DNA of 62,324 nt, taken from the NCBI GenBank assembly GCA_013285705.1, contig JABDHA010000010.1, forward strand, positions 1 to 62,324, given 5' to 3'. Below, one piece after another: positions 55,931-62,324 of the stretch. The first letter of the stretch is position 1. Every line of letters starts with the position of its first letter. The position numbers and the translations under genes were made by a program. Under the pieces are notes generated by a model. The model was not told where the DNA came from. It searched no databases and worked only from the letters and a program-made list of their open reading frames with translations. This stretch comes from Acidobacteriota bacterium (lineage in GTDB: Bacteria > Acidobacteriota > Terriglobia > Terriglobales > Acidobacteriaceae).

Positions 55931-56653
55931 ATGAAGACATGGCAGAAGGTAGGACTCGCCACATTGCTGGTGCTGGTCGTTTTCAGCATTCGCATTTATT
56001 TCTTGTGGAAAGAACGTCATGAGCCGATGGTGCAAAAGCCCCAGCAGCAGCAGCAAATGCTCACCGACGATGACATCGTGACGCCGCGCAAGCTTTATAT
56101 TGACGACCTGAAATCGGCGAAAGTGCTGGTGGGGAAAACAATCTGGGTGCAGGCTGGCTTTGAGCTTGATTATTTTCCGTATGCGGGCCATAGCGTCAAT
56201 TTCGCACATAAGGTTGGTGTTTTGCCGAGCGTTCAAGCGCTGGAGATCAAAGATATCGCCCTCGCGAAAGCACCCGCAAGCATCGCCAGCCGCATTCCGC
56301 TTGGCGATAAGCAGGTTTATGCCGTATTTGAGATGCCCGGAGATCCAAGGCAATATGCGACGGCAATCGGCTCCATGCAGGGCACTGACTCGACCTATTA
56401 CTGCGACGACATCTTCTACTACGACGATCCGCACCAGATGTACAAACACTGGCCAGCCGATGTGTGGCAGGCTGTCGACCAGCACCAGCCAAAGCCCGGG
56501 ATGAATGAGCTAGAGGTGGCCATGGCACTTGGCGTGATCCAGCAATCGGACTCGTCGAGCTACGGCAACCGAACGGTGCACTATGATGCAGGCGGCAAAC
56601 AATGGAATGTCAGCTTTCAGCATGACAAAGCGACAAGCGTGCAGGCTCAATAA
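55931..56653 (+). CDS. Membrane-anchored protein of unknown function
   Basis: 240 residues. One N-terminal helix (residues 6-26, VGLATLLVLVVFSIRIYFLW) followed by a Gln-rich linker (KPQQQQQM) and a soluble domain of about 190 residues, probably outside the cytoplasm. Motifs include ARKLYIDDLKSAKVLVGKTIWVQAG-like strand pairs and an acidic region around TYYCDDIFYYDDPHQMY, which could bind metal. No family recognised. A GGAGCAGAG stretch precedes the ATG. It lies 49 bases after the MFS gene. Confidence 0.72.
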   Translation: MKTWQKVGLATLLVLVVFSIRIYFLWKERHEPMVQKPQQQQQMLTDDDIVTPRKLYIDDLKSAKVLVGKTIWVQAGFELDYFPYAGHSVNFAHKVGVLPSVQALEIKDIALAKAPASIASRIPLGDKQVYAVFEMPGDPRQYATAIGSMQGTDSTYYCDDIFYYDDPHQMYKHWPADVWQAVDQHQPKPGMNELEVAMALGVIQQSDSSSYGNRTVHYDAGGKQWNVSFQHDKATSVQAQ

Positions 56654-56695
56654 TTTTTAGCGACCAAATTGGCAGCATGGGAATATGTAAAACAT

Positions 56696-57244
56696 ATGGC
56701 CCTTGAATTCACGACCTCCTACGTCACTGACTCGCTGGCAATCTTCCGCCAATTCAAAAAACTGGCAGATGCCTCCATAGCGCAGCTTAGCGATGAGCAA
56801 CTGCAGACGGTCATCGATCCCGAAAGTAATTCCGTCGCCATCATCGTGAAGCATATGGCCGGCAACATGCGTTCGCGCTGGACTGACTTTCTGACGACCG
56901 ACGGCGAGAAGCCTGACCGCGATCGCGACAGCGAATTCGAGGAGCCGCCGACGACGCGGACCGCATTGCTAAGCCTATGGGAAGACGGTTGGAGCTGCTT
57001 ACTCGGCGCGTTGGAAGGACTGACGGACGCCGATCTCGGCCGCACCATCACCATTCGCGGGGAAGCGCATTCCGTGATGCAGGCCATCAACCGCCAGGTC
57101 GCACACTATTCCTGCCACTGCGGCCAGATTGTCTTTCTGGCCAAGCACCTCAAGTCCAGCGAATGGAAGTGTTTGAGTGTTCCGCGTAAGCAGTCGGCCG
57201 ATTTCAACCGACGTGTCCAGGCGGGTGAGGCGAGCCAGCGGTAA
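56696..57244 (+). CDS. DinB-like DUF1572 protein
   Basis: 182 residues from the ATG at 56696, where family sequence begins. It is a four-helix bundle of the DinB/YfiT superfamily in the DUF1572 branch: SNSVAIIVKHMAGNMRSRWTDFL supplies the first metal His, and NRQVAHYSCHCGQIVFLAKHL the later His pair (HYSCH). Such proteins are thought to be metal-dependent; some handle bacillithiol or mycothiol or damage responses. The activity is not known. Its stop is one base from that of the convergent alginate lyase-like gene. Confidence 0.88.
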   Translation: MALEFTTSYVTDSLAIFRQFKKLADASIAQLSDEQLQTVIDPESNSVAIIVKHMAGNMRSRWTDFLTTDGEKPDRDRDSEFEEPPTTRTALLSLWEDGWSCLLGALEGLTDADLGRTITIRGEAHSVMQAINRQVAHYSCHCGQIVFLAKHLKSSEWKCLSVPRKQSADFNRRVQAGEASQR

Positions 57245-57245
57245 G

Positions 57246-58436
57246 TCAGCGACTGACCCACAACACAGGCTGACGAATCGGGAAGTTGCGAATAATTTCC
57301 GGGACCTTCGGGTCAGGATTCAGCGTCTTCCAGAGGGACAAATACTCGGGCTGCGAAAACTCGAGCCCTCCAAACAAGAGATTCGGCTGCCTTACCGGAA
57401 GGTCATCGAAGTATTCCACGTCATGCGGAAAGGGCCAGCTGCCTTTGTTTTTGATGTATGGATACATGAATGCAATCGCCTTCCGCATTCCACGCCCATC
57501 CGGCAGTTCGTATTTCAACGCGTCATCGTCAGCGGAACTTAGAATCCTGCATAGCGTGGTCATCACATCGAGATTGAAGAGGGAATAACTGTAGGGCTTT
57601 GTGCGCGCCAGCTCCAGGGGAAAGCTGCCATCGATCTTCATCTGCGTGGGAAGAAGCACTGTTTTGTAGCGATCTGTCGCGTACTTCAAGAGATCGCTGT
57701 TGCGGGTGAGGCGCGCAAATTCCGCGACTTGAAAGACCCAGCAGGTGCCGTGGTTATTCTTCGCCTCACGCTCCTCGATTCCGTTCTTTGACGTGGTCAT
57801 CCACAGCACATACTCCGCGAACCATTTGCGGACGCCTGCGTATGTGTCGTCTCCGAGTGCGCCGCCATCCGCGAGCACAGTGGTTGCGCGGGCCACTTCC
57901 ACCAGATGAATCGTATCGATGATCCCTGTCCCGCGTCCGGTTGTGATGCCGTGAATCGCCTGCGCATATTGGAGGTTCGGATTCATCAGCGTGTCAGGAT
58001 CGATGAACCATGCACGCAAATGCGCAGCCGCATGCTCCGCGTATTTTTTGTCGTGCGTCAACAGCCAGGCCGCAGCCAGCGCAGGCATCTGTACACTCAA
58101 CCGGATCAGCGCCTCCCGGTGCGCGACAAAATTATCCGGATTACTCATGCCGTCGCGGCGAATGTAGGCGCCATCTGGATTTTTTGGATCGGGCCACCAG
58201 TAGTCGCCTTCGGAAAAATAATCGTGCTTGCCGCCCGCGCTGCGCGGTGAGCTGGCGGATGTGATGGTGACAGGCTTTTCCTTCAGATAGGCAGCCCCGG
58301 CACGCAGCACGCGTGCGCGGTCGATCGCAGCTACGTCGATGAGCGGCGAAGCGCTGAGTCCTCGAAACGAGAACGGTGCCGCAGCTTCACCCAATGCGCA
58401 ACCAGCCAGAACACAAAACTCTCTCCGTGAAAGCAC
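57246..58436 (-). CDS. Tat-exported PL5-like alginate lyase
   Basis: 396 residues from a GTG with an AGGAGAG ribosome site. The N-terminus LSRREFCVLAGCALG has the twin-arginine motif of a Tat signal. The alginate lyase (alpha/alpha-toroid) domain follows, with SEGDYWWPDPKNPDGAYIRRDG, the catalytic-type pair N227-N228-H229 in AKNNHGTCWVFQ and R278-x3-Y282-x-Y284 in RTKPYSYSLFNLD, as in family PL5 A1-III lyases. It should split polyuronates by beta-elimination outside the cytoplasm. The substrate (alginate, mannuronan or a bacterial polymer) is not certain. Confidence 0.88.
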   Translation of the reverse strand: MLSRREFCVLAGCALGEAAAPFSFRGLSASPLIDVAAIDRARVLRAGAAYLKEKPVTITSASSPRSAGGKHDYFSEGDYWWPDPKNPDGAYIRRDGMSNPDNFVAHREALIRLSVQMPALAAAWLLTHDKKYAEHAAAHLRAWFIDPDTLMNPNLQYAQAIHGITTGRGTGIIDTIHLVEVARATTVLADGGALGDDTYAGVRKWFAEYVLWMTTSKNGIEEREAKNNHGTCWVFQVAEFARLTRNSDLLKYATDRYKTVLLPTQMKIDGSFPLELARTKPYSYSLFNLDVMTTLCRILSSADDDALKYELPDGRGMRKAIAFMYPYIKNKGSWPFPHDVEYFDDLPVRQPNLLFGGLEFSQPEYLSLWKTLNPDPKVPEIIRNFPIRQPVLWVSR

Positions 58437-58549
58437 CGGACTCTCCTGAGATCTTCCTCAGTTGAGTATTCCAGCAATCTTGTTTTCACCGACGGCGCTC
58501 TTCATCGTCTATACCGAATAGAGGTACGCCAGCCGTTCAGAAATCACGA

Positions 58550-59251
58550 TCAAGCCCGCACTGCGAGCGTCGTCGTTTTTCCGCGGAAAAGCCGTTGTAC
58601 AAATCGGGCACAGGAGGTGAAAACTCCGGGCAGAGCGGCTGTGTGCATCGGCATGGGTTGCTGTGCCAATCGCAGTTGTCGCAGTTGCGCGCGTAAATCC
58701 TCCACCTCGAACAAGCACGACCGAAGATATGCAGAGACAGAAAGATTCGCTTCCGTAGCGCGTGCTTTCAGCAGTGAATGCTCCCCCGCCGACACTCTCA
58801 GAGACAGAGCCGTTGTCCGGCACTCCACTGCCAGCGTAGGCACAGGCGCTACTTGTGCAGCAAGCACCTGGCGAAAGATCGCTGACGGTTGAACGGCGAC
58901 ATCCTGAGTCTTAGCTGCCGGGGGGGTCTTAGCTGCCGGAAGGGGCTTGTTCTTGCACGTTCCGCTCTTGGCGTGGCGCGATGAGGCCCGTTTCCTGGAT
59001 TTGGCTGGCTTTGTCGCAGATCTTTCGCCAGCGGACTGATGCTTGGCTTTCGCAGGCAAAACAGGGGCTGCCGGCTCTGCTTCAACAGCAGTCTTTTCAG
59101 GTGCAGTTCGACGCCGGCTCGATCGTATGGCCTCTTCGTAGGTCAGTTCGCGCACGCCATGCTTTCCATGAGTGGGAGCCTGCGCGCCAGCCCACGCCTG
59201 GAAGCGGCTCACGATAGCATTGATGTCTTCAAGGGGCGGTTGCGTGTCCAT
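58550..59251 (-). CDS. Ribbon-helix-helix protein with basic linker
   Basis: 233 residues from the ATG at 59251; a longer frame to 59341 is possible. The start DTQPPLEDINAIVSRFQAW is followed by a Lys/Arg/Ala/Pro-rich linker (about 45-125) that would bind nucleic acid or be flexible. Residues about 145-190 contain TALSLRVSAGEHSLLKARATEANLSVSAYLRS, a ribbon-helix-helix motif like MobC and Arc-type DNA binders. The function is unknown; no relaxase or plasmid gene is near. The linker DNA contains a direct repeat and a seven-G tract (58908-58939). Confidence 0.72.
   Translation of the reverse strand: MDTQPPLEDINAIVSRFQAWAGAQAPTHGKHGVRELTYEEAIRSSRRRTAPEKTAVEAEPAAPVLPAKAKHQSAGERSATKPAKSRKRASSRHAKSGTCKNKPLPAAKTPPAAKTQDVAVQPSAIFRQVLAAQVAPVPTLAVECRTTALSLRVSAGEHSLLKARATEANLSVSAYLRSCLFEVEDLRAQLRQLRLAQQPMPMHTAALPGVFTSCARFVQRLFRGKTTTLAVRA
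58908..58939. repeat. Direct repeat with a seven-G tract in the RHH gene
   Basis: GTCTTAGCTGCCGG at 58908-58921 and again at 58926-58939, joined by a run of seven G (58920-58926). It lies in the AAKTPPAAKT linker, where slippage would shift the frame and remove the DNA-binding domain. Confidence 0.7.
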
Positions 59252-59359
59252 GAGCTGAGTGTATGACGGCGCATGAGCCGCTCGCCGCGCACCTGCAACA
59301 AATCGCGCGTTCAAAGCCCAATATGGAATCGCTGTGAGCAAATCGCGCCATTTCGGGAA

Positions 59360-62170
59360 TCAGCCCGTATTCCGCAGTCCCGCTGAAATGCCGTTAATCG
59401 TTCCGGCGATAGCGCGGTTGATCTCCTCGGTATCTTCACCGGCGCGTTTACGCCGCAGCAGATCGACCTGAATCAAGCTCATCGGATCGACATAAGGATT
59501 GCGCAGCCGGATCGAGTGCGCGAGCATCCGGTTCGTCTCGAGCAATTCTTTCTGTCCGGTGACCGCAAGCACGGTCGAGAGCGTGCGCCCGAACTCTGCT
59601 TCGATCTTCGAGAAGACCCGCTTGCGCATCTCCACATCCGGCACCAACGAAGCGTAGAGCGACGCGATGCCGAGATCTGCCTTCGCCAGCGCCATCTCGA
59701 CATTGCGAATGATATCGATGAAGAGCGGAAACTCGGCCATCATGGCGCGCAGCAACGTCATGCCCCCTGGCCTTTGCGCGTATTTCTCAAGAGCATATCC
59801 AACGCCAAACCATGCCGGGACAAGCTGGCGGCTCTGCGTCCAACCAAAGACCCACGGAATGGCCCGCAGATCGGCAAAGCTGCGGCGGCCGCTGCGCCTT
59901 GTCGGACGCGAGCCGATCTTCGCATGCTCAAGCTCCGCGACCGGAGTGGCCGTTTCAAAATAGCTCAGCACTTCCGGGTCATCGATAATTTGTTCGCGAT
60001 AGAAACGGAAAGCCACGTCTGATAATTCTTCGAGCGCTGCTTCCCACTCCGGCAATAAGATTCCCGACTGGTGACCATTCGGATCGAGCGCATTCGGCCG
60101 CGCCAGCGCATCAAGCGAAGCCGCGATCATCAACTCCAGGTTGCGCTCGGCAAGCACTACGTCAGAGTACTTCCAGTTGAGCACTTCACCCTGCTCGGTA
60201 ATGCGAATCTGCCCCTCAAACGCGCCCACTGGCTGCGCGTAAATGGAGCGGTGCGTCGGGCCACCGCCGCGTCCGACGGTGCCGCCGCGGCCATGGAAGA
60301 GGCGCAGCTTCACGCCGCACTCGCGAGCCACTTCATGCAGGGCGCGATGCGCGCGGAAAATCTCCCAGGTGCTCGTGAGCATGCCGCCGTCTTTATTCGA
60401 GTCGGAGTAGCCGAGCATGATCTCCTGGGTGTTGTTCCACGAAGCCAGCAGCGTGCGATATTCCGGCAGGTTCCACAAGACGCGGCAGACCTCCGGAGCA
60501 TTGCGCAGATCTTCAATCGATTCGAAGAGCGGTACCGGCATCAACCCAGGATCGTTGCCGCTGCCTGCTACCTCCACGCCGCCGAGCCGTGCCAGCCACA
60601 ACACACCGAGCACATCTTCCACGCTGCTGGCCCCGCTGATCACGTACTGCCGTATCGCTTCCGGACTGCAACCGGCCTTCACCTCAGCAATCGTGCGGAA
60701 GGTTTCAATCACATCGGCGCTTTCTTTGCTCAGGTCCTGCGGCACAGCACCGGCATTGCCTGCGCACCAGGCGGAAGCTTCCTGTAGCGCTTTCTGATGA
60801 AGACGCGCATGCTGGCGAACGTCCAATGTATGCAGGTGCAAGCCAAAGGTGCGGACAAGCAGAATGAGTGGATCGATGAGAGCTTGTGCAAGCCGCAGGC
60901 CTTCGTTTTCCGCCAGGCTGCGCCTCAGCGTGTTCAAATCGTTCAGAAATTCCTGCGCGTTACAATAAGCGGGCAGCGCGCTCAGCGCCGATTCCAGGCT
61001 GTCCGAGTCAGACGCAGTTTCGCCCGCCGTGCGCAGCAACCGCGCATGCACGCATACCATGAAGCGCCGGTATAGCTCGAATTCGAAGCGGGCTCCGAAG
61101 ATCTGCTGCGTCCCGGAATGCAACTCAGCCAGGTATCCATGCAGGCGCTGGCTCAGCTCCTCGCTGATGGGGATCTGCTGTGCTGAGGTCGTCAGCAGAT
61201 CGATGACCAGCTGGACCTGCTGCTGGTAATGCGCCAGCAAACGCGCGCGGGACGTTGCAATGGCTTCCCGCGTGACATCCGGCGTCACGAATGGATTGCC
61301 ATCGCGGTCGCCACCGATCCAGGAGCCGAAGCCGAGTAATAGCGGCAGCTCCGAGATGTCGATATGCAAGCCATATTCGCTGGCCAGTGCCGCAGACACT
61401 TCTTCATAAAGCTTAGGCAGCGTAGCAAAGATGGAGACATCGTAATAATCGAGGCCCATCTTGATCTCATCATTCACCGTAGGCCGCCGGCTGCGGACCT
61501 CATCTGTCTGCCACAGCGCGGTGATCTCGGCGATGAGCTGTTCCTGCAAGCGCGAAATTTCCTCGTCGGGAACGGGGATGCGGTCCAGGTGTTCGAGAAA
61601 TTCGCCGAGACGCCGCCGCTTGAAGAGCACGGACCGTCGCGCAATTTCTGTAGGGTGCGCCGTGAATACCGGGACAATAAAGATACGCTGCAGCCAGTCG
61701 AGCGCCTCAGTTGCGGAGATGCCGACGCGCTTCATCTCGCGCAGCGTGCCGCGCAGCGATCCGCGCTGCCTCGATCCATCGCCACTCAGTTGCAGCGACA
61801 GGCGGCGCCGTTTGCGGTGGTTTGTCTCGGCCAGATTGATCAGCTCGAAATAGAAGGCGAATGCGCGGCTTAGTTGATAGGCTTGCTCCACCGGCATGGT
61901 GCTTATGCCCAGGACCGTAGACTGCAGGCGATCTTCCGCCTCTTTCCAATTGTTTTCAGACTGCGCCTCGCGGCGGCGGATGGCTGACAGGCGCAGCTCT
62001 TCTACCTTTTCAAAAAGAGGCTCGCCCGCCTGTTCGCGCAATACATCTCCCAGCAACATGCCCAGCGAGCGGACATCGCGGCGTAGAGGGACTTCTTTCA
62101 GATCGCCCGAACGCGCTTCAAGTTCAGCCAAGCGCTGCGACCAGCTTTCCGGTTTCCAAAGGAGGGGCAT
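59360..62170 (-). CDS. ppc: Phosphoenolpyruvate carboxylase
   Basis: 936 residues from the ATG at 62170; a GTG at 62206 would add 12. The cytoplasmic enzyme makes oxaloacetate from phosphoenolpyruvate and bicarbonate, refilling the TCA cycle. Signatures are complete: FTAHPTEIARRSVLFKRRR (His), GSWIGGDRDGNPFVT, GYSDSNKDGGMLTSTWEIFRAHRAL, LRLFHGRGGTVGRGGGPTHRSI and the C-terminal NGISAGLRNTG. Length is within the bacterial range (about 880-970). It is transcribed away from the next gene, which ends 79 bases upstream on the same strand. Confidence 0.97.
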   Translation of the reverse strand: MPLLWKPESWSQRLAELEARSGDLKEVPLRRDVRSLGMLLGDVLREQAGEPLFEKVEELRLSAIRRREAQSENNWKEAEDRLQSTVLGISTMPVEQAYQLSRAFAFYFELINLAETNHRKRRRLSLQLSGDGSRQRGSLRGTLREMKRVGISATEALDWLQRIFIVPVFTAHPTEIARRSVLFKRRRLGEFLEHLDRIPVPDEEISRLQEQLIAEITALWQTDEVRSRRPTVNDEIKMGLDYYDVSIFATLPKLYEEVSAALASEYGLHIDISELPLLLGFGSWIGGDRDGNPFVTPDVTREAIATSRARLLAHYQQQVQLVIDLLTTSAQQIPISEELSQRLHGYLAELHSGTQQIFGARFEFELYRRFMVCVHARLLRTAGETASDSDSLESALSALPAYCNAQEFLNDLNTLRRSLAENEGLRLAQALIDPLILLVRTFGLHLHTLDVRQHARLHQKALQEASAWCAGNAGAVPQDLSKESADVIETFRTIAEVKAGCSPEAIRQYVISGASSVEDVLGVLWLARLGGVEVAGSGNDPGLMPVPLFESIEDLRNAPEVCRVLWNLPEYRTLLASWNNTQEIMLGYSDSNKDGGMLTSTWEIFRAHRALHEVARECGVKLRLFHGRGGTVGRGGGPTHRSIYAQPVGAFEGQIRITEQGEVLNWKYSDVVLAERNLELMIAASLDALARPNALDPNGHQSGILLPEWEAALEELSDVAFRFYREQIIDDPEVLSYFETATPVAELEHAKIGSRPTRRSGRRSFADLRAIPWVFGWTQSRQLVPAWFGVGYALEKYAQRPGGMTLLRAMMAEFPLFIDIIRNVEMALAKADLGIASLYASLVPDVEMRKRVFSKIEAEFGRTLSTVLAVTGQKELLETNRMLAHSIRLRNPYVDPMSLIQVDLLRRKRAGEDTEEINRAIAGTINGISAGLRNTG

Positions 62171-62248
62171 ACTTCGATTATGCCGGAGGAGCAGCCCTCC
62201 AGGCACACGCGCTTCGCGCCAAACGAAAAATTCACCCCAAACAATTCG

Positions 62249-62324
62249 CTAGGTGCTTACCTGCTGCTCTTCCAGCTGCAGCATCAGCTCTTCCCACTTC
62301 GCAGTCAGCGAATCATGCTGTTCA
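62249..62324 (-). CDS. 3' end of a gene, possibly ABC-F ATPase
   Basis: The last 24 codons of a reading frame that enters from outside the window, ending with TAG at 62251-62249. The peptide EQHDSLTAKWEELMLQLEEQ plus QVST is highly charged and amphipathic, as in the C-terminal coiled coil of ABC-F (Uup-type) proteins, whose ends often read like KWEELMxxLE. Only the tail is visible, so the identity is a suggestion. Confidence 0.45.
   Translation of the reverse strand, partial: EQHDSLTAKWEELMLQLEEQQVST

Overview
The window reads as chromosomal DNA of a heterotrophic soil-type bacterium, most likely Acidobacteriota (Terriglobia/Acidobacteriaceae). This is inference: no rRNA is present to prove it. 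The grounds are fairly high GC, many secreted or exported proteins of unknown role, a bacterial GH47 mannosidase, an FG-GAP/choice-of-anchor-D giant secreted protein, and dispersed palindromes built on a GTCATYCTGAGCGAAG-like core. I found no tRNA, rRNA, CRISPR array, prophage or insertion sequence. Only one stretch longer than 300 bases lacks a protein gene: the rpsA leader (36798-37256).

Layout. 0-5 kb: a secreted GH18 chitinase converges on a secreted PNGase A-like protein; an Nramp metal transporter follows with a strong palindrome over its promoter. 4.7-7.3 kb: purD, a dienelactone hydrolase and an SRPBCC protein form a tight operon. 7.3-17 kb: gatB, mfd, a DUF885 protein, galU, and a ruvB/thioredoxin-like pair. 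17-27 kb: secreted GH47 mannosidase, a membrane protein, gyrA, two CPBP membrane proteins whose 3' ends overlap, a TlpA-like oxidoreductase, a DUF5715-like protein and a YIP1 protein. 27-34 kb: cold-shock protein, acpP-fabF, rmuC, a HIT hydrolase and recQ. 34-39 kb: the FG-GAP giant and rpsA with a long leader. 39-46 kb: two small proteins, dnaB, an NTF2-like secreted protein, serA with a class V aminotransferase, and yqeY. 46-51 kb: exported glutathione peroxidase, a DUF5995-like protein, an RNase HI family protein, then an ECF sigma / zinc anti-sigma with HEAT repeats / double-PDZ operon. 51-62 kb: a FliB-like lysine methylase without flagellar genes, a radical SAM enzyme, an MFS exporter, a DinB-like protein, a Tat-exported PL5-like alginate lyase, a ribbon-helix-helix protein, PEP carboxylase, and the 3' end of what may be an ABC-F gene.

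How it fits together. Most genes are housekeeping: replication and repair (gyrA, dnaB, mfd, ruvB, recQ, rmuC), translation (gatB, yqeY, rpsA), fatty acid synthesis, serine and purine synthesis, and anaplerosis (ppc). The accessory theme is extracellular glycan breakdown. GH18 (chitin-type), PNGase A-like (release of N-glycans) and GH47 (trimming of high-mannose N-glycans) could act on fungal or plant glycoprotein debris, and the PL5-like lyase on uronate polymers. The sigma/anti-sigma/PDZ operon looks like an envelope-stress circuit. Convergent genes are often packed with no gap or with overlap; the remaining junctions mostly carry hairpin terminators or the dispersed palindromes.
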